A stretch of 64,000 nucleotides of DNA from SIG480 sp045539475. Its GTDB lineage: Bacteria; Bacillota; Clostridia; Oscillospirales; JAAYXM01. The number at the start of each line of letters is the position of its first letter. Position 1 is the first letter of the stretch. This document shows positions 26,140 to 34,671 of this stretch, one piece after another. Location: assembly GCA_045539475.1 (NCBI GenBank), contig JAZQFJ010000053.1, positions 170,124 to 234,123 of the forward strand. The letters run 5' to 3'. Under the pieces are notes generated by a model that had not been told where the DNA came from, did not search any database, and worked only from the letters and a program-made list of their open reading frames with translations. A program made the position numbers and the translations under genes.

Positions 26140-27192
26140 ATGTCAGAAAAGACAACACAGCTCCGCGAAAGCTTTGTATCTGCTCTTTCCGCGGTTGACA
26201 ATATGGAAGCGCTTGAAGCTATCCGTGTTGAATACCTCGGCAAAAAAGGCCTTGTTACAGAGCTTTTAAAGGATATGAAAAATCTCTCTCCCGAGGAGAA
26301 GAAAACCTTTGGTCAGGCAGTAAATGTCCTCAAAGAGGAAGTGACCGAAATGGTTGCGGGAAAGCGCGAGGAGATAAAGCTGGCAGAGATTGAGCGCGAG
26401 AACAACCTCATGCCGGAGTTTGATATCTCCGCACCTGCAAACCTTGACCGCGGCTCATATCATCCGATCACGCTCGTTCAGCGCCAGTGTGAGGAGATAT
26501 TCCGTTCAATGGGCTTTGCTGTTGAGGATTACAGCGAGATTGTTACGGACTATGAGTGCTTCGAGGCACTTAACATCCCGAAAAACCATCCGGCACGTGA
26601 TATGCAGGATACGTATTACCTTGAAAACGGTCAGCTTTTAAAATCCCATACCTCCGCGGCACAGAATGCAATTTACAAGAAGTATAAGGATGCTTTAATC
26701 CGCGAAGGCAAGCCGATCAAGGCGATTTTCCCGGGACGTTGCTTCAGAAACGAAGCGACCGATGCCTGCCACGAAAATACCTTCTTCCAGATGGAAGGAG
26801 TTATGGTTGATAAAAATATCTCCATTTCAAACCTCATTTTCTTTATGAAGACGATGCTTTCCGAGGTTTTCCAAAAAGACATTAAGGTACGTCTCCGTCC
26901 GGGATTTTTCCCGTTTGTTGAGCCGGGCTTTGAGCTTGACATAAGCTGTCTTATCTGCGGCGGCGAGGGCTGTGCTTCGTGTAAGCACAGCGGCTGGCTG
27001 GAGCTGTGCCCCTGCGGTATGATTCATCCGGAGGTTCTCCGCGCCGGCGGCATTGACCCCGAGGAATATACAGGCTTTGCGTTTGGCCTCGGTCTTACCC
27101 GCCTTGCGATGATGAAATACGGTGTAAAAGATATTCGTGACTTAAACTCCGGAAGCCTTAAGGTGCTTTCGCAGTTTACGGATGATAAGTAA
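26140..27192 (+). CDS. pheS: Phenylalanyl-tRNA synthetase alpha chain
   Basis: A 350-residue class II synthetase subunit with the N-terminal tRNA-binding coiled coil (1-90) and the catalytic core. Motif 2 is seen in FPGRCFRNEATDACHE and motif 3 in GFAFGLGLTRLAMMKYG. A four-Cys segment (CLICGGEGCASCKHSGW) inside the core is a normal feature of many bacterial PheS proteins. It charges tRNA-Phe together with PheT as an alpha2-beta2 complex. Start ATG 26140 follows GAAAGGAAG. Confidence 0.97.
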   Translation: MSEKTTQLRESFVSALSAVDNMEALEAIRVEYLGKKGLVTELLKDMKNLSPEEKKTFGQAVNVLKEEVTEMVAGKREEIKLAEIERENNLMPEFDISAPANLDRGSYHPITLVQRQCEEIFRSMGFAVEDYSEIVTDYECFEALNIPKNHPARDMQDTYYLENGQLLKSHTSAAQNAIYKKYKDALIREGKPIKAIFPGRCFRNEATDACHENTFFQMEGVMVDKNISISNLIFFMKTMLSEVFQKDIKVRLRPGFFPFVEPGFELDISCLICGGEGCASCKHSGWLELCPCGMIHPEVLRAGGIDPEEYTGFAFGLGLTRLAMMKYGVKDIRDLNSGSLKVLSQFTDDK

Positions 27193-27210
27193 GAAAGGAG
27201 AGGAAAGAAT

Positions 27211-29571
27211 ATGTTTTTGTCAATGAACTGGATTTCGGACTTTGTCGATTTGTCCGGACTTGATAAGCTCGAGCTTATCAATAAATTTTCCCTCTCCACG
27301 GCAGAGGTTGAAAATGAAATATTCTTCAAGGGAAGTGACCTCTCGGGAATAGTTGTTGCGGAGATTATGTCCGTTGAAAACCATCCTGAGTCCAAGAAGC
27401 TTCACCTTCTCAAGGTTGATGCGGGCGAGGCAGAGCTTATTGACGTCGTCTGCGGCGCACCCAATGTCCGTGTCGGAATGAAGACTGCGTTTGCAAAGGT
27501 TGGCGCAAAAATCGGCGAGATTAAAATTTCTCCGCGCAAGCTTGCGGGATATCTCTCCTGCGGTATGTGCTGCTCTGAAAAGGAGCTTGGTCTTTCCGAT
27601 AATAACGACGGCATTATGGATCTTGATGCAGACCTTAAAAACGGCACTGATTTAAAAGATGTCTTTGCAATTGACGACATCGTGTTTGAGGTAGATAACA
27701 AATCCCTCACAAACCGCCCCGACCTTTGGGGACACTACGGTATCGCGCGTGAGTTTGCCGCAATCGCAGGACGTGAGCTCCGTCCGCTTGACGTTGTTGA
27801 CCTTGCACAGTATGCAAGCCTTCCGAAGCTTGATGTTAAGATTGAAGATCCGCTTTGCTATCGCTATTCGGCGCTTCGCTTTGAGAATATTTCAAAGCAC
27901 GTAAGCCCGATGAATATGCGTATCCGCCTTTACTATTGCGGAATGCGCGCAATAAACCTTCTTGCGGACCTCACAAACTATCTCATGCTTGAAATGGGAC
28001 AGCCGATGCATGCGTTTGACTCGAGAAAGGTTGACAAAATCCGCATAAAGCGTTTTGATAAACACTTCAAGTTCCAGACTCTTGATGAGGTCGAGCGCGA
28101 TATCGACGAGAACACGCTTATGATTTGCAACGGCGACACTCCGGTTGCTATTGCCGGAATTATGGGCGGTCTTGATTCCGAAATCGTTGAGGACACAAGC
28201 TCATTAACGCTTGAATCTGCAACGTTTGATGCATCCTCCATCCGCAAATCCACGGTGCGTCTCGGACACAGAACAGATGCTTCTCAGCGCTATGAAAAGA
28301 GCCTTGACCCTGAAATGACGGTTCCGGCTATTGCGCGTTTCGTAAAGCTTCTTCTCGATATCGACAGCGGCACGGTTATCACAAGCTCACTTACGGATGA
28401 ATATGCGTTTAAATATGATAATGTTGAATTGTCGTTTGACAAGTCATTTGTTGACCGCTACACGGGAATTGAAATTGAAAATGACCGCATTGTAAAAACT
28501 CTTTCCTCCCTCGGCTTTGGCGTGGAGAATGAAGGCGACAGCTTCAAGGTTTCCGTTCCGTCATGGCGTGCGACAAAGGACGTTACAATGAAGGCTGACA
28601 TTATCGAGGAAATCACAAGAATTTACGGCTATGATAACTTCGCGGTAAACACAGCAGCTGTTCCGCTTTATCCGGTACGCGCGGCTCAGGAAAAGACGGA
28701 TGAGGACAGAATAAAGGATATTCTTGTTCACCGCTTCTCTCTCCACGAAACACATTCGTATGTCTGGGCGTATTATGATGAATACAAGGCTCTCGGAATT
28801 GATATTGAGCCGAATGTTGAGCTTGTAAATGCAACAAACCCGAATATCAAGACGATAAGAAAATCAATCGTGCCGACACAGCTTTGTCAGGTAAAGGCAA
28901 ACACGGCATATGCTCCTGATTTCGGTATTTTTGAAATCGGCAGAACGGTAGACGGACTGAAGGCTGACGGACTTTGTGACGAGCATAAAAAGCTTGCGAT
29001 AACTCTCTTTAGTAAGACAAAGAGCATGGAAGACCTTTACTTTGAGCTTCGCGATATGCTGGCTGTAATTGCAGATGATATCAAGCATGAGGCGCTTACC
29101 TATGAGAAGATTGAGGAAAAGAGTTCGTACAAGCATCCGAAAAACCTCAATGCAATTTACTGCGCAGGTGTTCGCCTCGGTGAGATAGGCATTGCAAATG
29201 CTCAGGTTTCAAAGAAGATTGACAAAAAGGCAAATATTGTATTTGCTGAGATTGATGTAGCAGAGTTTGCAAAGATTAAGAATGCAAGTATCAAGTATGA
29301 AGAGCCGTCCCGATTCCCGGAGATTGAAATTGACCTTTCGTTTGTTTCTGAAAAGTTTGCTCCGATAAAGGCGGCAATTGATGCGGCAAACTGCCCGCTT
29401 ATCAAGAAGGTTTCCGTTGTTGATACCTACACCGACGAGAGCGGAAAGTCAATAACCGTGCGTATGATTTTCTCAGACAGCGAGAAAACTCTTACCCGCG
29501 AAGAGGTTATGGATGTTGCCGACGGCATCATCAAAACTCTGGAAGCCGAGGGCATCGCACTTAAAGGATAA
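27211..29571 (+). CDS. pheT: Phenylalanyl-tRNA synthetase beta chain
   Basis: The 786-residue protein has the usual PheT order: EMAP/tRNA-binding OB domain (about 40-150; KKLHLLKVDAGE), B3/B4 editing domain, B5 domain and a C-terminal ferredoxin-fold anticodon-binding domain (SRFPEIEIDLSFV). Length is typical. It lies 18 bp after pheS with its own strong SD and ends at an intrinsic terminator. Confidence 0.97.
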   Translation: MFLSMNWISDFVDLSGLDKLELINKFSLSTAEVENEIFFKGSDLSGIVVAEIMSVENHPESKKLHLLKVDAGEAELIDVVCGAPNVRVGMKTAFAKVGAKIGEIKISPRKLAGYLSCGMCCSEKELGLSDNNDGIMDLDADLKNGTDLKDVFAIDDIVFEVDNKSLTNRPDLWGHYGIAREFAAIAGRELRPLDVVDLAQYASLPKLDVKIEDPLCYRYSALRFENISKHVSPMNMRIRLYYCGMRAINLLADLTNYLMLEMGQPMHAFDSRKVDKIRIKRFDKHFKFQTLDEVERDIDENTLMICNGDTPVAIAGIMGGLDSEIVEDTSSLTLESATFDASSIRKSTVRLGHRTDASQRYEKSLDPEMTVPAIARFVKLLLDIDSGTVITSSLTDEYAFKYDNVELSFDKSFVDRYTGIEIENDRIVKTLSSLGFGVENEGDSFKVSVPSWRATKDVTMKADIIEEITRIYGYDNFAVNTAAVPLYPVRAAQEKTDEDRIKDILVHRFSLHETHSYVWAYYDEYKALGIDIEPNVELVNATNPNIKTIRKSIVPTQLCQVKANTAYAPDFGIFEIGRTVDGLKADGLCDEHKKLAITLFSKTKSMEDLYFELRDMLAVIADDIKHEALTYEKIEEKSSYKHPKNLNAIYCAGVRLGEIGIANAQVSKKIDKKANIVFAEIDVAEFAKIKNASIKYEEPSRFPEIEIDLSFVSEKFAPIKAAIDAANCPLIKKVSVVDTYTDESGKSITVRMIFSDSEKTLTREEVMDVADGIIKTLEAEGIALKG

Positions 29572-29578
29572 ACAAAAA

Positions 29579-29606
29579 AACAACCCGATTTCGGGTTGTT
29601 TTTTTG
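29579..29606. terminator. Terminator of pheST, shared with the XRE gene
   Basis: AACAACCCGA/TCGGGTTGTT with a 2-base loop, flanked by a run of A on the left and T on the right, so it can act on both strands. Confidence 0.9.
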
Positions 29607-29612
29607 TAAAAT

Positions 29613-29816
29613 TCAATCTTCGTCTATGTATTCAGCAATATCTTCAAGTTTGCAATTTAAGATTTTACATAAAGTACTAAGCGAATGCGTGTTGATATTT
29701 GCGTTTTTACGTAGACGGTCAAGTAAACCGGAACTTATTCCATATTCATTTAACAGCTTATATTGTGAAATTCCACGTTTTTTCATAGTTAGCCATAACT
29801 TATCAAAAATTATCAT
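29613..29816 (-). CDS. Small XRE-family DNA-binding protein
   Basis: A single helix-turn-helix domain of about 67 residues: M-K-K-R-G-I-S-Q-Y-K-L (helix 2) and G-I-S-S-G-L-L-D-R-L-R (recognition helix), then LSTLCKILNCKLEDI, which matches short Cro/CI-like regulators. ATG 29816 is favoured because AAGGG is eight bases upstream; the ATG at 29822 is too close. It is divergent from a 67-aa protein gene whose promoter lies in the shared 108-bp gap, so autoregulation and control of that neighbour are likely. Confidence 0.82.
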   Translation of the reverse strand: MIIFDKLWLTMKKRGISQYKLLNEYGISSGLLDRLRKNANINTHSLSTLCKILNCKLEDIAEYIDED

Positions 29817-29869
29817 ATCCATAGCCCTTTCGTTGGTTATATTTTATATTATAAGTGGATGTCTACTAC

Positions 29870-29898
29870 TTGACAATTACCCGTAAATTGGCTATAAT
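29870..29898 (+). promoter_or_regulatory. Consensus promoter of the 67-aa protein gene
   Basis: TTGACA (29870-29875) and TATAAT (29893-29898) with a 17-bp spacer. The promoter is unusually perfect for an accessory gene, which suits repression by the adjacent XRE protein. Confidence 0.85.
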
Positions 29899-29924
29899 AT
29901 AGAAAAACACCAGGGAGGATTATT

Positions 29925-30128
29925 ATGGACACTTTAATGGAGTTTGAACGCGTATTAGATAATCTTGACTTTCTTGCAGACACTTTTTGTGCAATTGACC
30001 TTGCAAATCAAAACCGTACTTTTGCTCTGCCGGAGTGTGCATTAACTCTTCCTGCAGAAATGATGAAAACGTATATGGAAAAAGCACGATCGTTATATAC
30101 GGAATTACTGCAAAACAGGCATAAATGA
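29925..30128 (+). CDS. Small protein of unknown function (67 aa)
   Basis: The ORF is preceded by a strong GGGAGG eight bases before ATG and a consensus promoter, so it is very likely expressed. The protein is predicted to be mostly helical, acidic at the start and basic at the end, with two Cys and no membrane segment. No family is recognised. It is divergent from a one-domain XRE regulator, an arrangement seen in some small accessory modules. An imperfect hairpin at about 30129-30170 may end the transcript. Confidence 0.65.
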   Translation: MDTLMEFERVLDNLDFLADTFCAIDLANQNRTFALPECALTLPAEMMKTYMEKARSLYTELLQNRHK

Positions 30129-30193
30129 AGACCGAGTATACCGCTATTTCCCGGTGTCACACTCAGTCGAGACCCAATACTTCTGCAAAATTC

Positions 30194-30222
30194 TTGTATT
30201 TTCTCATAAACTATGTTAAAAT
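30194..30222 (+). promoter_or_regulatory. Promoter of the hydrophobic-peptide mRNA
   Basis: TTGTAT (30194-30199) and TAAAAT (30217-30222) with a 17-bp spacer; the transcript would start near 30229 and leave a 5' untranslated region of about 90 bases. Confidence 0.65.
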
Positions 30223-30320
30223 ATCATCGTTGGAGAAATCCGACCTGATATTGGGCAAGTTCGAGGGCGGTTAGCCACCTTGTTATTCTGTTGATTTCAG
30301 CAGAGATTGGAGGTGGTTTT

Positions 30321-30389
30321 ATGGGGAATGAATACATAATTTGTTTTATGATTCTTTTGTTACTTTTAGTAATAACCATAAAAAAATAA
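30321..30389 (+). CDS. 22-aa hydrophobic peptide, candidate type I toxin
   Basis: A 22-codon ORF starts with ATG 30321, seven bases or so after GGAGG, and encodes a polar start (MGNEY), a hydrophobic core rich in Ile and Leu, and a final Lys-Lys: a single membrane-spanning peptide. The stop lies inside the left arm of a bidirectional terminator, and a convergent promoter on the other strand predicts an antisense RNA overlapping the 3' end. In the 5' leader CCACCT (about 30274-30279) can pair with AGGTGG at the SD (about 30311-30316), which would hide the ribosome site. These are hallmarks of type I toxin mRNAs. No match to a named family is claimed. Confidence 0.6.
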   Translation: MGNEYIICFMILLLLLVITIKK

Positions 30390-30424
30390 CTGCTCCTCCC
30401 GTCAAGATGAAGCAGTTATTTTTT
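30381..30424. terminator. Bidirectional terminator of the convergent RNA pair
   Basis: Perfect 14-bp arms (AAAAAATAACTGCT and complement, 30381-30394 and 30411-30424) with a 16-base loop. It ends both the peptide mRNA and the opposite small RNA. Confidence 0.85.
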
Positions 30425-30468
30425 AACTATTATCCTGGCTAACCGCTTTGCGGTCTTGCCCTCTATCT
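30381..30468 (-). ncRNA. Predicted antisense small RNA (candidate type I antitoxin)
   Basis: A consensus minus-strand promoter (next entry) would start an RNA near 30468 that ends at the bidirectional terminator, about 85-90 bases. Its 5' part contains GAGGGC, a hairpin ACCGC-aaa-GCGGT, and GGTTAGCC. The peptide mRNA carries GAGGGC and GGTTAGCC in its 5' leader too; GGUUAGCC can pair with a second copy of itself through two G-U pairs, so the two RNAs could kiss there and pair along the shared terminator. The existence of the RNA is a prediction. Confidence 0.55.
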
Positions 30469-30474
30469 GTTTAT

Positions 30475-30503
30475 ATTATAATCCGGATATTTGATTTTGT
30501 CAA
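30475..30503 (-). promoter_or_regulatory. Consensus promoter of the antisense RNA
   Basis: Read on the minus strand, TTGACA (30503-30498) and TATAAT (30480-30475) have a 17-bp spacer, a perfect consensus promoter. No ORF follows, which argues for a non-coding RNA. Confidence 0.8.
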
Positions 30504-30532
30504 TGATAAATTCATCCACGAAAGGCATTAAA

Positions 30533-31579
30533 ATGAAAGTTAAGAAAAAACGAATTGCTACGTTGTTGATCCTTCTTATATTAACGGCGGTTCTAAGTAT
30601 AATTCTTGCCATCGGTATCGGCCCGGTTTCGGTCTCACCAATTACAACGGCAAAGGTGTTAATATCAAAAATACCGTTTTTCGGCTCTTTTTTGCCCGTC
30701 AGTTGGGATGCGCTTTCTGAGAATATTGTGCTGATGCTGAGGCTTCCGCGCGTGCTTCTCGGATTTATCGTTGGTGCGTCGCTCGCGGTTTGCGGAGTTA
30801 CGATGCAGGCGCTTGTCCGCAACAAGCTCGCCGACCCGTTCATTCTCGGCGTATCGTCGGGAGCATCAGCTTTTGCAACGCTCGGCCTTCTTTTCGGCGC
30901 GTTTTCGTTTCTTGGTGTGTATTCGCTGTCAATAAGCGCATTTTTCGGTGCGGCGGCAACGATAATTGCGGTTTATGTTCTCTCACGTCATCGCGGACGT
31001 ATAAATATCACTCAGCTTCTTCTCTCAGGCGTTGCCGTATCAATGATTATGGACGGAGTAACGCGGATAATCAAGCTTTCGGCGCCCAATGCGTTGGGAC
31101 TTCATAATGCAGAGTTCTGGATGTCCGGAAGCCTTGCGGGGGCAAAATGGGCGTATCTCGGCTTGCCGACAGCGGTGCTTGTTTTATGTATGGTGTTTCT
31201 TATGCTGAACCACCGGGGATTGAACCTTCTTCTGCTCGGCGATGAAAACGCAACGTCGCTCGGAGTTAATGTTTCACGGCTTCAGAAGCAGCTTATTCTC
31301 GTGGCATCGCTTATTGCCGGCGCTACGGTTGCCGTAAGCGGAAGCATCGGTTTTGTAGGGCTTATGGTGCCTCATTTCACGCGCCTTATCTGCGGCGGAG
31401 ACCATAAACGGGTGCTTCCCATATCCGCGCTTCTCGGCGGAATACTCGTCGTGTGGGTAGACGTTGCGGCAAGAATGCTTCTCGCGCCTGAAGAACTCCC
31501 TGTAGGCGTGCTTACGGCAGTTATCGGCGGCCCTGTGTTCATCGCTCTTTTGCGCCGAAACGGCAGAGAAAGGGGATAG
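30533..31579 (+). CDS. FecCD-type ABC transporter permease
   Basis: The 348-residue membrane protein has about nine to ten hydrophobic segments and the FecCD/BtuC signatures PRVLLGFIVGASLAVCG, near residue 85, and SGSIGFVGLMVPHFTR near 270. ATG 30533 follows AAAGG; the longer upstream reading frame has no SD. It forms the membrane channel for a siderophore, heme or cobalamin importer. It heads a permease-ATPase-binding protein operon. Confidence 0.92.
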   Translation: MKVKKKRIATLLILLILTAVLSIILAIGIGPVSVSPITTAKVLISKIPFFGSFLPVSWDALSENIVLMLRLPRVLLGFIVGASLAVCGVTMQALVRNKLADPFILGVSSGASAFATLGLLFGAFSFLGVYSLSISAFFGAAATIIAVYVLSRHRGRINITQLLLSGVAVSMIMDGVTRIIKLSAPNALGLHNAEFWMSGSLAGAKWAYLGLPTAVLVLCMVFLMLNHRGLNLLLLGDENATSLGVNVSRLQKQLILVASLIAGATVAVSGSIGFVGLMVPHFTRLICGGDHKRVLPISALLGGILVVWVDVAARMLLAPEELPVGVLTAVIGGPVFIALLRRNGRERG

Positions 31580-31587
31580 GTGAGAAA

Positions 31588-32373
31588 ATGAGATTGCAGA
31601 TAAAAAATCTTTCCTATTCATACGATAATGGAAACGCAATAGAAAATGTATCGCTTGACGTAAAACGCGGCGAATTTGTCGGGGTTATCGGCCCTAATGG
31701 TGGAGGAAAGTCCACTCTTCTGAAAAATGTGTATCGTGCGCTCACACCTGTTTCAGGTGAAATTTTGCTTGACGGTGAGAATGTTTTCGCAATGCCATAC
31801 AGGAAAACTGCGCAGAAAATGGCAGTTGTGGGGCAGGAAAATGATGTTCCTTTTGATTTCACCGTCGAAGAAATGGTTGCAATGGGCAGAAGCCCGAGAA
31901 AAAAGCTTTTTGATTCGGATACCATAGAAGACCGGGAAATGGTTCATCACGCTCTTGTCCATCTCGGAATGGAGAATATGGCAAAACGAAGCTATCTTAA
32001 CCTTTCGGGAGGGGAAAAGCAACGTGTTCTTCTTGCACGTGCCGTGGCGCAGGAGTGTGACTTTTTCGTGCTTGACGAGCCGACAAACCACCTTGATATC
32101 AGCTATCAGCTTGAAATTTTTGATTTCATAAAACGTCTTGACATTACCGTGCTTGCGGCGATTCATGACCTCAATATGGCGGCACTTTACTGTGACAGGA
32201 TATATGTTTTAAAGGACGGTAAAATTATGCTTTCAGGTATCCCGGAAGAAGTGTTTACGCCCAAAAATATTTTCGATATTTTCGGCGTATATTCCTCCGT
32301 TGCGAAAAATTCAGAAAACGGTAAGCTTACAATTTCATATTTCAGCGGTCATTCAAAGAAAGGCATTCATTAA
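31588..32373 (+). CDS. ABC transporter ATP-binding protein, FecE/BtuD-type
   Basis: A 261-residue ATPase with Walker A GPNGGGKST (about residue 34), signature LSGGEKQRVLLARA, Walker B FFVLDEP and the D-loop/H-switch (HLDI, AAIHDLN). The N-terminal Gly-Gly-Gly-Lys variant is common in this family. Eight bases separate it from the permease gene. Confidence 0.95.
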   Translation: MRLQIKNLSYSYDNGNAIENVSLDVKRGEFVGVIGPNGGGKSTLLKNVYRALTPVSGEILLDGENVFAMPYRKTAQKMAVVGQENDVPFDFTVEEMVAMGRSPRKKLFDSDTIEDREMVHHALVHLGMENMAKRSYLNLSGGEKQRVLLARAVAQECDFFVLDEPTNHLDISYQLEIFDFIKRLDITVLAAIHDLNMAALYCDRIYVLKDGKIMLSGIPEEVFTPKNIFDIFGVYSSVAKNSENGKLTISYFSGHSKKGIH

Positions 32374-32399
32374 TTTGTTTAACGAAAGGGTATTAAAAA

Positions 32400-33359
32400 A
32401 TGAAAAAGATTATATCAATAGTTCTCGCAAGTCTTATGCTTATCGCGCTTTTTGCAGGATGTGCAGACACACATGCCGGAAATGCGAAAAGCGATATTGT
32501 GCAGGAAACAGTAGTTTTTGACAATTACGGACGTGAGGCAGTTATAAAAAAGAATCCGCAAAGGGTTCTCACCCTTGGTCCTAACTGCACAGAGCTTTTT
32601 GCGGCACTCGGTCTTTCAGATAAGGTTATCGGGAGAAGCCTTGTAAATCACAGCCGAGGACCTCTGCCGGAATATGCAGATGCTGTTAATGCAATTTTGC
32701 AGCTGAACTTTGCAGAGGCAACGCGCGAGGCGATTCTCACCTCAGGTGCAGATTTCATATATGCGATTGACTGGGAAATAAGTGACGCGGGTTGCAACAT
32801 TGACGAGGCGAAAAGCTACGGAATGGATGTTTATGTAAATTCCGCAACAACGCTTGAAGAACAGTATAAGGAGATTCTTGATATCGGAAAGATATTTGGA
32901 ATTGAAGAAAGAGCAGAAGCGTTTGTTGCAGACCAAAAGGCTCGCATTTCCGCCGTGCAGGAAAGGCTTCGCGGAAACGAACCTGTAAAGGTGCTTGTGT
33001 ATGACAGCGGAAACGACGGTGTTTTCACGTGCTCCGGAACAAATTTTGAGTCACTTCTTATCTCCCTTGCCGGAGGAAAGAACATATTTGACGATTTGAC
33101 GGAAAAACAGTGGGTAACCGTAAGCTATGAAGAAGTTATAAAAAGAGAACCGGATGTCATTGTCGTTCACGACTATGATTCCCCTTCTGTGGAAGAAAAG
33201 ATAGCTGAAATCAAGGCAAATCCGTCTCTTGCATCGCTTGATTGTGTCAGGAATGAGTGCTTTGTGCCGATAACGCTTGAGAGCGTGCTTCCGGGCAACC
33301 GCATGGCGTATGCCGTGGAAAAGCTTGCGAGAGCATTTTATCCGGAAGAATTCAGGTGA
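32400..33359 (+). CDS. ABC transporter substrate-binding lipoprotein, FecB/BtuF-type
   Basis: The 319-residue protein has a lipobox LFAGC (Cys about residue 21) and the bilobal type III binding protein pattern: R-V-L-T-L-G-P-N-C-T-E-L, a long linking helix, and R-E-P-D-V-I-V-V-H-D. Such proteins bind iron-siderophore, heme or cobalamin. No Fur box or cobalamin riboswitch was recognised upstream of the operon, so the substrate is undecided. The stop lies three bases from the stop of the convergent gene on the minus strand. Confidence 0.92.
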   Translation: MKKIISIVLASLMLIALFAGCADTHAGNAKSDIVQETVVFDNYGREAVIKKNPQRVLTLGPNCTELFAALGLSDKVIGRSLVNHSRGPLPEYADAVNAILQLNFAEATREAILTSGADFIYAIDWEISDAGCNIDEAKSYGMDVYVNSATTLEEQYKEILDIGKIFGIEERAEAFVADQKARISAVQERLRGNEPVKVLVYDSGNDGVFTCSGTNFESLLISLAGGKNIFDDLTEKQWVTVSYEEVIKREPDVIVVHDYDSPSVEEKIAEIKANPSLASLDCVRNECFVPITLESVLPGNRMAYAVEKLARAFYPEEFR

Positions 33360-33362
33360 AAA

Positions 33363-33911
33363 CTAAATCCTCCGCGGTGAACCGCCTTTGGATATACCGA
33401 GCACGCCGTAAAGAGTGCCGTTTATCTCCTGCGGTGTGAGCAGACACAGAACATCAGGGCGCGGGAAAGGCCGCCCCGTAAGCAGAGGAACGGCAAGACG
33501 CGTAGGGGAAAAAGAGCTGTCGCAAAGTGCATCGGTTGATTTTGCGAGCGCGGAGATTGCACTGTCGTGGCACAATGCGTCTGAAAGTACGTCAATTTTC
33601 TTCCAGTCGGTAATATCGCGCTCATGTTTTTTTGACGATGTGACGGCGTAGGCATATGTAATGCCGTCAAAGGAAAGTCCTTCTGCATAAAGCGATGTTT
33701 TTGTCACGCTTTTTTCTGCACTGAAAAATGTTTCGTCGGGGGAGAGAACACCGATTAAAAACCTGCCGCCGTTTCCGCGGACATATGCGCGGCAGATACC
33801 GTGCAGTGATGCGTAAGTTTTTGCAGTAAGGACGATGCGGGAATCTTCCTCGCGGCAGACAACAGAGCCGATAACCGACGGCCCGAGATATAAAGGCAGT
33901 GTTTTTTCCAT
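33363..33911 (-). CDS. Hypothetical protein of unknown function
   Basis: A 182-residue protein with no recognised domain. It begins with a short beta-rich segment (YLGPSVIGSVVCREEDSRIVLTAKT is spread over residues 7-31), continues with many short strands and ends in GVLGISKGGSPRRI. No signal peptide or membrane segment is seen. ATG 33911 is used because GGTGA is five bases upstream, rather than the ATG twelve bases earlier. It is a monocistronic minus-strand gene with the ABC operon converging on it and no terminator between them, so the two transcripts may overlap. Confidence 0.6.
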   Translation of the reverse strand: MEKTLPLYLGPSVIGSVVCREEDSRIVLTAKTYASLHGICRAYVRGNGGRFLIGVLSPDETFFSAEKSVTKTSLYAEGLSFDGITYAYAVTSSKKHERDITDWKKIDVLSDALCHDSAISALAKSTDALCDSSFSPTRLAVPLLTGRPFPRPDVLCLLTPQEINGTLYGVLGISKGGSPRRI

Positions 33912-33956
33912 ACAAATCACCATATATTTTAAGTATTTTTGATAAAAATGAAGATA

Positions 33957-33999
33957 AAAACCGCAAAGCTTCGGTGGTTTTCCGTTGCTTTGCGGTTTT
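33957..33999. terminator. Terminator after the coiled-coil protein gene
   Basis: AAAACCGCAAAGC (33957-33969) pairs with GCTTTGCGGTTTT (33987-33999). On the minus strand it follows the gene at 34020 and is trailed by T residues. Confidence 0.85.
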
Positions 34000-34019
34000 A
34001 TCGTTATCGTTGTAAGAAA

Positions 34020-34640
34020 TTAAGAAATGCTGTAAGGCCCGCGAACGAGAAGAGTTGCATCGCTTGTTGCCTTTATTCCGCGGCCGTCAACCGTGCAGAG
34101 ATAAAGGTGGTTCTTCTCAAGAGCTTTGCCGCCTGCAAGGTCTGCTCCGGTTGTCATATCAATAAGACCGGGGGTGCCGGAGGAAACGCAGTTTGCGCTG
34201 CCGAGGCGCAGGAGTGCTTCGCATCCTACCTTTGCCGTGATTGTCTGACCGGACTTGAGCTTAACGAGAGCAAAGGTAGAGCTTGTGCCGGAAGCTGTGC
34301 CGACTTTTTCGGCAACCTTATCGGCAACGTTTTGAATGAAAGCGTCATTTACAATCTCGTCAGAGCTTTTTGACGTATATTCTGAAATCTTATCGCTGAT
34401 TTCGCCGGAAATTGAGCTGATTTTGCTGTCAAGCTCATCTTCAAGTGAACTTGTTTTTTCTGCGATAATCTCATCTACCTTTTCGGAAATCTGCGGAGAG
34501 AGCACGTTGTTTATGTAGCTCAGGCTGACCAACGGGTCATCCGAGGTTCCATATTCAGCGGCAATCGCAAAAAAACCGACGGTGATTAGTGCTGCAAGCA
34601 GTGCGACGGATGTTATCGCTTTCCATTTTTTCTGTTTCAT
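34020..34640 (-). CDS. Membrane-anchored coiled-coil protein of unknown function
   Basis: A 206-residue protein with a hydrophobic N-terminal segment (ITSVALLAALITVGFFAIA, residues 8-26), probably a signal anchor, then a coiled-coil region (about 40-100) rich in Glu, Lys and Ser, and a C-terminal beta-rich domain with VKLKSGQTITAKVGCEALLR and LYLCTVDGRGIKATSDATLLVRG. Function unknown. ATG 34640 has GGAGG ten bases upstream. It is the last gene of the alr-mazF operon, 31 bp after mazF, and is closed by a terminator. Confidence 0.72.
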   Translation of the reverse strand: MKQKKWKAITSVALLAALITVGFFAIAAEYGTSDDPLVSLSYINNVLSPQISEKVDEIIAEKTSSLEDELDSKISSISGEISDKISEYTSKSSDEIVNDAFIQNVADKVAEKVGTASGTSSTFALVKLKSGQTITAKVGCEALLRLGSANCVSSGTPGLIDMTTGADLAGGKALEKNHLYLCTVDGRGIKATSDATLLVRGPYSIS

Positions 34641-34671
34641 TTGTAACATTCCTCCGTTTTTCTTTTGTTTA

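Noticed and set aside
30194..30503. A pAD1 par/Fst system proper
   Set aside because: The convergent layout fits, but the peptide sequence is not Fst-like and the shared repeats are inverted rather than direct, so only a functional analogy is proposed.
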